DNA of 5,446 nucleotides. Source: Candidatus Aminicenantota bacterium. GTDB taxonomy: Bacteria; Acidobacteriota; Aminicenantia; Aminicenantales; Saccharicenantaceae. Shown in pieces: positions 1-5,446 of this stretch. The stretch spans positions 1 to 5,446 of the forward strand of contig JAPKZE010000471.1 of NCBI GenBank assembly GCA_026393955.1, given 5' to 3'. Made by a program: the position numbers and the translations under genes. Below the pieces are notes generated by a model that was given only the letters and a program-made list of their open reading frames with translations, searched no databases and was not told the DNA's origin. Numbering within the stretch: position 1 is the stretch's first letter; each line of letters starts with the position of its first letter.

Positions 1-33
1 GCAAGGATTTTCCAGCGGAAGGACGGGACCGGC

Positions 34-738
34 TTACTTCAGCCGGGCGCCGACGGCGGCCCAGTCGACGGCCTTGAAGAAGGCCTCGATGTAGTCGGCC
101 CGCTTCAGGCCGTAGTCGATCATGTAGGCGTGCTCGAAGACGTCCATGACCAGCAGCGGCACGCCGCCGGCCGGGTGGCTGACGTCGTGCTCGTTGATCC
201 AGAAGTTGATCAGCCGGCCGTTGGCCGGGTCCTCGTAGAGGACGACCCAGCCGATGCCCCGCATGGCGCCCGTGGCCCGGAAGTCCTTCTCCCAGGACTC
301 GATGTCGCCGTACTGCTCGATGATGCGCCGGCCGATCGGGCCGGCCGGGTCGAGGGGGGCCTTGCCGCCGAGGTTCTCGAAATAGAGCTCGTGGAGCCGC
401 ATGCCGTTGAACTCCCAGCCGAGGCGGCGCTTGAGCTCGGCGTATTCGGGGGTGGCCGTCTTGCCGTCCTTGGCCATCAGGCCGAGGATGTCGAGGACCT
501 TGTTGGTGTTCGTGACGTAGCCCTGGTAGAGCGTGAAGTGGTTCTTCAGGAGCGTCTCGCCGAACCCGGGCGTGCCCAGAAGCTTGGTGTAATCCTTGGC
601 GGTGTAGTTCATCTTCCCTCCCTCCTTGAGATCGGTCTGGCTGGCGGCCCCCCGCCCGGCGGCCGGAAGGGTCCGGGACGCCGCCAGGGCGGCTCCCCCG
701 AAACCCGCGACTTTGATGAATTCCCGGCGCTTGAGCAT
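34..738 (-). CDS. Fe/Mn-family superoxide dismutase with Tat signal peptide
   Basis: This enzyme converts superoxide to oxygen and hydrogen peroxide. The 234-residue product has an N-terminal twin-arginine signal (KRREFIK, residues 3-9, then a short hydrophobic stretch to about 21), so it is probably exported folded to the periplasm. The SOD domain spans about 43-234. Probable metal ligands are His67, His116 (in RLHELYFENL), Asp199 and His203 (in MDVFEHAY); Tyr74 matches the active-site Tyr34 of E. coli SodB. Where most bacterial enzymes have the second-sphere Gln, His184 (NEHD) is present, as in archaeal SODs such as that of Sulfolobus. The segment between His67 and Tyr74 is one residue shorter than usual and lacks the second-sphere His30. 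The ATG at 736-738 has only a modest AGAGGG upstream, but the Tat motif supports it. A second start at Met43 is listed separately. The gene lies 44 bases after recA and is probably co-transcribed. Family is certain; whether the metal is Fe or Mn cannot be told. Confidence 0.93.
   Translation of the reverse strand: MLKRREFIKVAGFGGAALAASRTLPAAGRGAASQTDLKEGGKMNYTAKDYTKLLGTPGFGETLLKNHFTLYQGYVTNTNKVLDILGLMAKDGKTATPEYAELKRRLGWEFNGMRLHELYFENLGGKAPLDPAGPIGRRIIEQYGDIESWEKDFRATGAMRGIGWVVLYEDPANGRLINFWINEHDVSHPAGGVPLLVMDVFEHAYMIDYGLKRADYIEAFFKAVDWAAVGARLK
610..627 (-). promoter_or_regulatory. Strong internal ribosome-binding site and ATG (Met43) in the SOD gene
   Basis: On the minus strand AAGGAGG (621-627) lies 8 bases before an in-frame ATG (610-612), followed by further purines. 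This is a better site than the one at the full-length start. It sits exactly between the signal peptide and the SOD domain, within codons for Lys-Glu-Gly-Gly-Lys. Starting here would give a 192-residue protein without the Tat signal, close to normal SOD length. The site is seen directly; its use is inferred. It may be chance, since Lys-Glu-Gly-Gly codons resemble a ribosome site. Confidence 0.5.
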
Positions 739-758
739 GGCCGCAACCCTCTGCCCTT

Positions 759-783
759 AAATCCTAGCATAACCCTAGGATTT
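759..783 (-). other. Short perfect hairpin in the recA-SOD junction
   Basis: A 9-base perfect inverted repeat (759-767 and 775-783, AAATCCTAG on the plus strand) encloses a 7-base loop. It begins at the last base of the recA stop codon and ends about 20 bases before the SOD start. It is AT-rich and has no following U-run, so it is not a classical intrinsic terminator. It may act as a weak terminator, an mRNA-end stabiliser or a processing site that sets SOD expression relative to recA. Confidence 0.4.
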
Positions 784-1901
784 TAGGCAAGCTGTTTGGC
801 GGCGTCCTTCTCCTCTTCCAGGCCGAGCTTAGTCCGGATGGCCGCCCGGAGCTCGCCGGCGAGCTTGGTGTTCTCCTTCAGGAGCTTCTTGACGTTCTCC
901 CGGCCCTGGCCGAGGCGCTCGCCGTTGTAGGAGTACCAGGTCCCCGTCTTCTCGAGGAGACCGAGGTCGAAGCCCGTGTCGACGAGGTCGCCTTCCTTGG
1001 AGATGCCCTCGCCGAAGATGATGTCGAACTGGGCCTCGCGGAAGGGCGGGGCCATCTTGTTCTTGACGATCTTGACCTTGGCCCGGTTGCCGACGACGGC
1101 CTCGCCGTCCTTGATCACGGACAGGCGGCGCACGTCGATCCTCAGGGAGGCATAGAACTTGAGGGCCCGGCCGCCCGTCGTCGTCTCCGGATTGCCGATG
1201 AAGACGCCGATCTTCTCGCGGAGCTGGTTGATGAAGATGAAGCAGGTCTTCGAGCGGGCGACGATGGCGGTCAGCTTGCGCAGGGCCTGGGACATGAGCC
1301 GGGCCTGCAGGCCCATGTGGGCGTCGCCCATCTCGCCCTCGAGCTCGGCCTTGGGGACGAGGGCGGCCACGGAATCCACGACGATGACGTCGACCGCGCC
1401 GCTGCGGACAAGGACCTCGGCGATCTCGAGGGCCTGCTCGCCGAAATCGGGCTGGGAGATGAGCAGGTTGTCGATGTCGATCCCGATCTTGGCCGCGTAG
1501 GACGGCGAGAGGGCGTGCTCGGCGTCGATGAAGGCCGCCTGGCCGCCGCGCTTCTGGGCTTCGGCGATGACATGAAGGGCCAGGGTCGTCTTGCCGGTGG
1601 CCTCGGGGCCGTAGATCTCGATGACGCGGCCGCGCGGGAAGCCGCCGATGCCCAGGGCCAGGTCGAACGAGATCGAGCCCGTCGGGATGACCTCGACGGC
1701 CACGGCCGCGCCTTTCTGGCCGAGCTTCATGATGGCACCCTTGCCGAACTGTTTCTCGATCTGGGACAGCGCGGCGTCGATGGCCTTGTGGCGGGAGGAC
1801 TGTCTCTCTTCGGCTTCGGCCTCCTTCACGGCGGCTGCGTCCTTGGTCGCGTCTTTTTTAACCATGTCTGTTCGCTCCTTGTCGATGTCTTTCCTGGCCA
1901 T
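783..1901 (-). CDS. recA: RecA recombinase
   Basis: RecA forms a filament on single-stranded DNA, drives strand exchange in recombinational repair and stimulates LexA self-cleavage. The 372-residue product has a conserved core: QIEKQFGKGAIM (47-58), Walker A GPEATGKT (98-105), the catalytic Glu in FIDAEHAL (Glu128), Walker B VIVVDS (172-177), loop L1 around EMGDAHMGLQARLMSQ (190-205) and loop L2 GVFIGNPETTTGG (232-244). The N-terminus is a charged Lys/Ala/Glu extension about 30 residues longer than in E. coli RecA (353 residues). L2 has Phe-Ile where E. coli has Met202-Phe203. The ATG at 1899-1901 has GGGGAGGG (1907-1914) five bases upstream; a second start at Met13 is listed separately. radC ends 55 bases upstream and the SOD gene starts 44 bases downstream. 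The frequent partner recX is absent. I see no E. coli-type or Gram-positive-type LexA box upstream. Confidence 0.98.
   Translation of the reverse strand: MARKDIDKERTDMVKKDATKDAAAVKEAEAEERQSSRHKAIDAALSQIEKQFGKGAIMKLGQKGAAVAVEVIPTGSISFDLALGIGGFPRGRVIEIYGPEATGKTTLALHVIAEAQKRGGQAAFIDAEHALSPSYAAKIGIDIDNLLISQPDFGEQALEIAEVLVRSGAVDVIVVDSVAALVPKAELEGEMGDAHMGLQARLMSQALRKLTAIVARSKTCFIFINQLREKIGVFIGNPETTTGGRALKFYASLRIDVRRLSVIKDGEAVVGNRAKVKIVKNKMAPPFREAQFDIIFGEGISKEGDLVDTGFDLGLLEKTGTWYSYNGERLGQGRENVKKLLKENTKLAGELRAAIRTKLGLEEEKDAAKQLA
1863..1880 (-). promoter_or_regulatory. Alternative recA start (Met13) with its own ribosome site
   Basis: On the minus strand AAGGAG (1875-1880) lies 9 bases before an in-frame ATG (1863-1865). 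Starting here gives 360 residues, nearer the usual RecA length, and removes a 12-residue charged leader. The upstream ATG also has a good site, so sequence alone does not decide between them. Confidence 0.45.
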
Positions 1902-1956
1902 CGTCGCCCTCCCCGTGCTCTCAGAGTTTACCCGGATTCGCCGGGCCTTTCAACAA

Positions 1957-2697
1957 TCATCGAGGAAAACCGTTGAACATCAGGTCGTAATCGTCGATCA
2001 GCCCCTGGTCGGCGAAGCTGAAATAGCGGTTCCGGCCGATGATGATGTGGTCGAGGACCTTGATCTGGACGACCCGGGCGGCGAAGACGAGATCGCGGGT
2101 GACCTCCCGGTCGCAGAGGGACGGCTCGGGGTCGCCCGAAGGATGGTTGTGGGCGAAGATGAGCGCCGAGGCCTCGTAGCGCAGGGCGTCCTTGATGACC
2201 TCCCGCGGGTAGACCGCGCTCGAGTCGACCGTGCCCTCGAACAGGGTCTTCTCCTCGATGACCTGGTTCTTGGGGTCGAGGAAGATGACCTTGAACCGCT
2301 CCTTCTTCAGGTCCCGGAGGGCGTGGCAGAGGTAGTCGTGGACCTCCTGGGAGGAGTGGCAGACCGGCCGGCTCATCATCTTGTCCTTCAGGAAGCGGCG
2401 GGAGACCTCGTGGACGAGCTTCAGCCCGAAGACGTTTCGGGCGCCGATGCCGGGGATGCGCTGGAGGTCCTCCGGCCGGGCCTCCAGGACGCCGCCGAAG
2501 GTCTTGAACTCCCGGAGGGCCTCCCGGGCCGGCCGCTTGCAGTCCCGGCGCGGCGTGCCCAGCGTCAGGAGCAGCTCGACGACCTCGTAGTCCAGGAACG
2601 CGGCCAGGCCCCCGTTGAGGAACTTCTGCCTGAGGCGGTCCCTGTGCCCGTCCCTGTCGGGGCTGTTTCCCGCCGCTCCGTCCGTCCGCTCTTCCAT
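1957..2697 (-). CDS. radC: RadC/YicR-family JAMM-domain protein
   Basis: The 246-residue protein has the usual RadC layout. An N-terminal region (GHRDRLRQKF, 17-26; DYEVVELLL, 36-44) leads into a helix-hairpin-helix (RIPGIGARN, 80-88) suited to DNA contact. The C-terminal RadC/JAMM domain carries TLFEGTVDSS (151-160), PREVIKDAL (164-172) and the metal site HNHPSGDPEPSLCD (His183, His185, Asp196), ending with LDHIIIG. The zinc-binding residues are intact. The family was named from an E. coli repair mutation later assigned to recG, and its biochemical role is unsettled. I chose the ATG at 2695-2697, which has AGAGG five bases upstream. An in-frame GTG at 2770-2772 would add 25 residues but has no ribosome site, and those residues match nothing in the family. 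The gene follows the structured gap and precedes recA by 55 bases, suggesting a radC-recA-SOD transcript. Confidence 0.93.
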   Translation of the reverse strand: MEERTDGAAGNSPDRDGHRDRLRQKFLNGGLAAFLDYEVVELLLTLGTPRRDCKRPAREALREFKTFGGVLEARPEDLQRIPGIGARNVFGLKLVHEVSRRFLKDKMMSRPVCHSSQEVHDYLCHALRDLKKERFKVIFLDPKNQVIEEKTLFEGTVDSSAVYPREVIKDALRYEASALIFAHNHPSGDPEPSLCDREVTRDLVFAARVVQIKVLDHIIIGRNRYFSFADQGLIDDYDLMFNGFPR

Positions 2698-2811
2698 CGC
2701 TTCCTCTACTATTGACGCCGCGACGACCGACTTTTTCGCACCCGCCACCAAATATTGGCAGCAATTCCCCACGAGAAGTCCAAGTGCGGCGGCGAGGTGT
2801 GTCGCGACGAG

Positions 2812-2832
2812 TCCCCCGTGATGGAAGGGGGA
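2812..2832. other. Hairpin, 6-base stem (TCCCCC/GGGGGA)
   Basis: Bases 2812-2817 pair with 2827-2832 around a 9-base loop. It is the first of four hairpins, in plus-strand order, inside the structured element. On the minus strand it begins within the T-run of the terminator-like hairpin, so the two structures share bases at 2832. Confidence 0.4.
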
Positions 2833-2858
2833 AAAATCTGAAGAGAACTCCTCTCTTC
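2832..2858 (-). terminator. Candidate intrinsic terminator downstream of the acyl-CoA synthetase gene
   Basis: On the minus strand a 7-base stem GAAGAGA/TCTCTTC (2852-2858 with 2840-2846) with a 5-base loop is followed, after three bases, by five Ts (2836-2832). It lies about 140 bases after the acyl-CoA synthetase stop codon and 135 bases before the radC start. It could end the upstream transcript, or act as an attenuator if transcription continues toward radC. The stem is short and only moderately GC-rich, so efficiency is doubtful. Confidence 0.4.
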
Positions 2859-2867
2859 CGATATTTC

Positions 2868-2905
2868 GCAGAATCGCGGCTTCGAGTGCTCAGCCCCGAT
2901 TCTGC
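2868..2905. other. Hairpin, 9-base perfect stem extended by 4 pairs
   Basis: GCAGAATCG (2868-2876) pairs with 2897-2905. After a C/C mismatch, GGCT (2878-2881) pairs with AGCC (2892-2895), leaving a 10-base loop. With 13 pairs in 38 bases it is the most stable-looking internal hairpin of the element. Confidence 0.55.
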
Positions 2906-2909
2906 CGGG

Positions 2910-2954
2910 TCGCTCCCAAGAGTCCGCTTCCCGCCGGCGGGGGGTTCGGAGCGA
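2910..2954. other. Hairpin, 7-base stem with GC palindrome inside
   Basis: TCGCTCC (2910-2916) pairs with GGAGCGA (2948-2954). The intervening bases contain the self-complementary 12-mer CCCGCCGGCGGG (2930-2941), which can form a small apical stem. It is the last hairpin, in plus-strand order, before the right arm of the element. Confidence 0.5.
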
Positions 2955-3000
2955 TAGGCCGAGCGAGCCGCTGCTTGGACTTCTCTGAGGACGACAGCCC

Positions 3001-4776
3001 TTAATCTTTGTACAGGAGGTCGATCAGCGGCTTGAAAACCTTCTCGACGATGTGCCGCTTGACCTTGAGCGACGGCGTCAGCTCGGTCGCGGCGTCGAAG
3101 TCGCGGTCGAGCAGGACGATCTTCTTGATCCGCTCGTAGGAGGCCAGGTTGGGGGTGGCCCGGTTGACCTCGGCCAGCATGAAGCTCGTGATCTCCTCGC
3201 GCTCGACCAGCTCCTTGCGGCTCCCGAAAGGGATGCCCTTGGCCCGGGCGTAGGCCTCGAGCTTGTCGTAGTTCGGCACGATCAGGGCCGAGATGAACTT
3301 GCGACCGCCGCCGACAACGACGGCCGTCTGGACGTAGGGATTGGCCTTGAGCGTGTTCTCGATGGGCTGGGGCGAGACGTTCTTGCCGCCGGCCGTGATG
3401 AGAATGTCCTTTTTCCGGTCGGTGATGACGAGGAAGCCCTCCTGGTCGAAATGGCCGATGTCGCCGGTGTGGAACCAGCCGCCCTCCATGGCTTCGCGGG
3501 TCTCCTGGTCTTTCTTGTAATAGCCCTTCATGACGTTGGGGCCCTTGGCCAGGATCTCGCCGTCCGGGGCGATCTTGATCTCGACCTCGGGCACGGGCTG
3601 CCCGACCGTCCCGAACTTCATCTTGTCGAAGGTGTTGCAGGTCAGGACCGGCGAGGTCTCGGTCAGGCCGTAGCCCTCGAGGATGGTGATGCCGATGGCA
3701 TAGAAGAACTCGGCCACGTCGCCCGACAGGGGCGCGCCGCCCGAGACGAAGAAGTGGACCCGGCCGCCGGTCTTCTCGACGATCTTGCCGTAGACGAGCT
3801 TGGCCGCGATCTTCCGCCGCAGGCCGAGCCACCCGGGGATGGGCTGGTGGCGGATCTTGCGGGCGCCGTACTTCTTGCCGACGCCGATGGCCCAGAAGAA
3901 GATCTTCCGCTTGAGCGGCGACTGGGCCAGGACGTTGTCCATGACCTTGGCGTAGATCTTGTCGAAGAGCCGGGGCACGCTGATCATGATGGTCGGCCGG
4001 ACCTCGAGGAGGTTCTCGGCCACGGTCTCGATGCTTTCGGCGTAGTAGATCGAGGCGCCTTTGTAGATCCAGGAGAAGGTCGTCATCCGCTCCAGGACGT
4101 GGGACAGGGGCAGGAAGGACAGAATGGTGTCCTTGACGCTGAACTCCGTCACGGCGTCGAGGGCCTTGGAGTTGGAGACGAAATTGCCGTGGGTCAGCAT
4201 GACGCCCTTCGGGACGCCCGTCGTTCCCGAGGTGTAGATGATCGAGGCCAGGTCGCCGGGCTTGACGGCCAGGGCCCGTTTCTCGAAGAGCCCGGGGTCC
4301 GCGGCGGCGATGGTCTTGCCCCGGGCCATGACCTCGGACAGGCTGACGACGCCCTGCGGCCCCTCCTCGTCGATGAGGATGAAGTGGTGGACGCTGCGGA
4401 GCTCGGCGCGCACGGCCTCGACCTTGAGCCAGAGGTTCCGGTTGGAGCAGACCACGATCCGGGCGTCCGAATCGTTGATGATGTACTTGACCTGCTCCGG
4501 CATGAGCGAGGTGTAGATGGGGACCGTGACCGCGCCGGCGCACAGGACGGCAAAGTCGGTCATGGTCCACTCGGGCCGGTTCTCGGAGAAGATGATGAGC
4601 TTTTCGCCTTGGCCGAGGCCGAGGTCGGCCAGGCCCAGGGACAGGTGCTTGACCCGGCGGGCGAATTCCTCGGTGGAAATGGGGGCGTAGCGGCCCTCGA
4701 TCTTGGCCGCCAGCAGATCGTCTTTGACGTAGGTCTTGACGGTGTTGAGAAAGATCTGGCTGATCGTTTCGACCAC
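3001..4776 (-). CDS. Long-chain fatty acyl-CoA synthetase (AMP-forming)
   Basis: This enzyme activates fatty acids with ATP to acyl-adenylate, then transfers the acyl group to coenzyme A for beta-oxidation or lipid synthesis; such proteins work in the cytoplasm, often at the membrane. The 591-residue product is a full-length member of the FAA1/FadD15-like branch of the adenylate-forming family. Visible motifs in order are the phosphate-binding loop YTSGTTGVPKGV (181-192), LPLSHVLERM (222-231), SGGAPLSGDVAEFFY (345-359), GYGLTETSP (368-376), GWFHTGD (433-439), DRKKDILITAGGKNVSP (453-469) and the C-terminal ELTPSLKVKR (565-574), whose Lys571 is the likely catalytic lysine. No signal peptide or membrane span is seen. 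The start is GTG (4774-4776), six bases after a strong AGGAGG on the minus strand. It is 59 bases downstream of ogt and likely has its own promoter there. Chain-length preference cannot be told. Confidence 0.95.
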   Translation of the reverse strand: MVETISQIFLNTVKTYVKDDLLAAKIEGRYAPISTEEFARRVKHLSLGLADLGLGQGEKLIIFSENRPEWTMTDFAVLCAGAVTVPIYTSLMPEQVKYIINDSDARIVVCSNRNLWLKVEAVRAELRSVHHFILIDEEGPQGVVSLSEVMARGKTIAAADPGLFEKRALAVKPGDLASIIYTSGTTGVPKGVMLTHGNFVSNSKALDAVTEFSVKDTILSFLPLSHVLERMTTFSWIYKGASIYYAESIETVAENLLEVRPTIMISVPRLFDKIYAKVMDNVLAQSPLKRKIFFWAIGVGKKYGARKIRHQPIPGWLGLRRKIAAKLVYGKIVEKTGGRVHFFVSGGAPLSGDVAEFFYAIGITILEGYGLTETSPVLTCNTFDKMKFGTVGQPVPEVEIKIAPDGEILAKGPNVMKGYYKKDQETREAMEGGWFHTGDIGHFDQEGFLVITDRKKDILITAGGKNVSPQPIENTLKANPYVQTAVVVGGGRKFISALIVPNYDKLEAYARAKGIPFGSRKELVEREEITSFMLAEVNRATPNLASYERIKKIVLLDRDFDAATELTPSLKVKRHIVEKVFKPLIDLLYKD

Positions 4777-4807
4777 GCGGGGCCTCCTACCTGAGGATAT
4801 GGGGCCT

Positions 4808-4839
4808 ATTCTATCCTTTTTCGGTCGTCAGAGTGTCAA
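4808..4839 (-). promoter_or_regulatory. Candidate promoter for the acyl-CoA synthetase gene
   Basis: On the minus strand a perfect TTGACA (4834-4839) overlaps the ogt stop codon. TAGAAT (4808-4813) matches the -10 consensus at five of six positions, but the spacer is 20 bases, longer than the preferred 17. A shorter 18-base spacer leaves the poorer GATAGA. The start of transcription would fall around 4800, giving a leader of about 25 bases. Confidence 0.35.
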
Positions 4840-5333
4840 ATTAAAAGCCGGTCGTGCCCTTCGTGCCGGAGGAGCCAGTCCTTGCGCCACAGGCCGCCGC
4901 CGTAGCCGGTCAGGCGGCCGTCGCTCCCGACGACGCGATGGCAGGGGACGATGATCGAGACGGGGTTGCTGTGGTTGGCCCCGCCGATGGCCCGGGTCGA
5001 GGCCGGATTACCGACGGCGATGGCCAGGGCCTTGTAGGTCGTCGTTTGGCCGAACCCGACCCGGAGGAGCCTCGCCCAGACCTTCGTCTGGAAGGGGGTG
5101 CCGCGAAGGTCGAGCTTGACCGTGAAGGCCTTGCGGTCGCCCCGGAAATAGCCGTCGAGCTGGGCCAGTGCGTCGGCGACCGGCTTGGGTGGGCTGCCTT
5201 TCGTCCGCCGGCCGGTCTTTTCTTCCTTGATGTCGACGAAGTTCAGGCCCGAGACACCCGCCTCCGTGCCCGAGATCTCGATCGTCCCAATGGGCGATTC
5301 ATAATGGGCCGTGTACACACCAGGTTCGGACAT
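4836..5333 (-). CDS. ogt: Methylated-DNA--protein-cysteine S-methyltransferase
   Basis: This suicide enzyme removes alkyl groups from O6-alkylguanine (and O4-alkylthymine) in DNA by transferring them to its own cysteine. The 165-residue product has the whole family signature: PCHRV with acceptor Cys131 (129-133 roughly), preceded by Asn123 eight residues earlier; Tyr100 in TTTYKALA; the arginine finger Arg114 in STRAIGGANHSNP of the helix-turn-helix; and the closing LTGYGGGLWRKDWLLRHE (141-158). The N-terminal ribonuclease-H-like subdomain begins with YESPIGTIEI. I chose the ATG at 5331-5333, which has AGGGAGG about five bases upstream. An in-frame TTG at 5352-5354 would add seven residues but lacks a ribosome site. 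There is no AraC-type Ada domain, so this is an Ogt-type protein, not Ada. No regulator gene is adjacent. Its stop codon overlaps the -35 box proposed for the next gene. Confidence 0.95.
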   Translation of the reverse strand: MSEPGVYTAHYESPIGTIEISGTEAGVSGLNFVDIKEEKTGRRTKGSPPKPVADALAQLDGYFRGDRKAFTVKLDLRGTPFQTKVWARLLRVGFGQTTTYKALAIAVGNPASTRAIGGANHSNPVSIIVPCHRVVGSDGRLTGYGGGLWRKDWLLRHEGHDRLLI

Positions 5334-5355
5334 GGCCGCCTCCCTGCCCGCCAAA

Positions 5356-5382
5356 TTAATACAATCGGGCCCTGTTGTTCAA
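5356..5382 (-). promoter_or_regulatory. Weak promoter candidate upstream of ogt
   Basis: On the minus strand TTGAAC (5377-5382) and TATTAA (5356-5361) are separated by 15 bases. Each box matches consensus at four of six positions and the spacing is short, so support is limited. The rest of the upstream region (5383-5446) shows no gene, only two direct copies of TCGCTCC (5406-5412 and 5421-5427). Confidence 0.25.
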
Positions 5383-5446
5383 CTACCGCTGAAAATAGAC
5401 AAGTTTCGCTCCGTTGACGGGTCGCTCCCTGTATGTTACTACGGAG

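Larger units (their letters stand above)
2773..2985. repeat. Structured intergenic element bounded by a 12-base inverted repeat
   Basis: The 303-base gap between radC and the acyl-CoA synthetase contains no convincing gene. Its ends are a perfect inverted repeat: GAGAAGTCCAAG at 2773-2784 and its complement at 2974-2985. After a one- or two-base bulge each arm continues with five more pairing bases (2786-2790 with 2967-2971). Between the arms are four consecutive hairpins: 2812-2832, 2840-2858, 2868-2905 and 2910-2954. Such nesting of a closing helix around hairpins suits a structured RNA (non-coding RNA or radC leader) or a small non-autonomous transposable element with terminal inverted repeats. 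I see no flanking target duplication. I could not match it to tRNA, tmRNA, RNase P RNA, SRP RNA or 6S RNA. The strand of transcription, if any, is unknown. Confidence 0.6.

Noticed and set aside
1..33. Terminator after the SOD gene
   Set aside because: Only a 4-base TTCC/GGAA stem with no U-run is visible before the window ends.
1902..1956. LexA/SOS box or promoter hairpin upstream of recA
   Set aside because: Neither CTGT-N8-ACAG nor a CGAAC...GTTCG box is present. A 5-base stem CCCGG/CCGGG at 1931-1945 is too short to call. A lineage-specific LexA site cannot be excluded.
2698..2772. Upstream GTG extension of radC and a promoter at TTGGAC with downstream AT-rich CCAATATTTGG
   Set aside because: The GTG has no ribosome site and the extension has no family similarity. 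The promoter boxes would be about 20 bases apart with a poor -10.
2881..2972. tRNA-like stretch including GGTTCGGAGC
   Set aside because: No acceptor stem, anticodon arm or D-arm can be fitted around it on either strand.
1928..4570. Very long minus-strand frame running through both the acyl-CoA synthetase and radC genes
   Set aside because: It is out of frame with both genes, Arg/Pro/Gly-rich and without motifs; both genes have intact, recognisable frames.
3052..4794. Long open frame on the plus strand opposite the acyl-CoA synthetase gene, and similar plus-strand frames opposite the other genes
   Set aside because: These are antisense frames kept open by high GC and codon bias. Their products are monotonous Asp/Gly/Leu/Val/Arg-rich chains with no family motifs, while the opposite strand encodes clear enzymes.
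5406..5429. The 12-mer CGGGTCGCTCCC near 5418-5429 also occurs at 2906-2917 in the structured element, suggesting a second copy
   Set aside because: Similarity stops at the ends of the 12-mer, and about one such match is expected by chance in a window this size. The window ends too soon to test further.

Overview
The window is GC-rich bacterial chromosome with five genes, all on the minus strand. In transcription order they are ogt (alkylated-DNA repair), a long-chain fatty acyl-CoA synthetase, radC, recA, and a superoxide dismutase (SOD) with a Tat export signal. There are no tRNAs, rRNAs, CRISPR arrays, insertion-sequence genes or phage genes. The high GC, purine-rich Shine-Dalgarno sites and protein style would fit an Acidobacteriota- or Aminicenantes-like lineage. 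That is an impression from the sequence only, not a placement.

Layout, right to left along the minus strand. Positions 5446-5334 are an upstream region with a weak promoter candidate. ogt runs 5333-4836. A 59-base gap carries a perfect TTGACA box and a strong ribosome site for the acyl-CoA synthetase (4776-3001). Next is a 303-base gene-free gap (3000-2698), the most unusual part of the window. It holds a 213-base element bounded by a perfect 12-base inverted repeat and filled with four consecutive hairpins. One of these looks like an intrinsic terminator on the minus strand. After it come radC (2697-1957), recA (1901-783, 55 bases on) and the SOD gene (738-34, 44 bases on). The last three are close enough to be one transcript.

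The theme is genome maintenance and stress. Ogt reverses O6-alkylguanine, RecA drives recombination and induction of the SOS (DNA-damage) response, RadC is a JAMM-fold protein of unsettled role often found near repair or mobile genes, and the SOD removes superoxide. The acyl-CoA synthetase is metabolic and probably has its own promoter.

Points worth a second look: the structured gap at 2773-2985; a near-ideal internal ribosome site that could give both exported and cytosolic SOD from one gene; an SOD active site of archaeal (His) type with an altered first-ligand segment; two credible starts for recA; and an unusual Phe-Ile pair in RecA loop L2 where the E. coli protein has Met-Phe.
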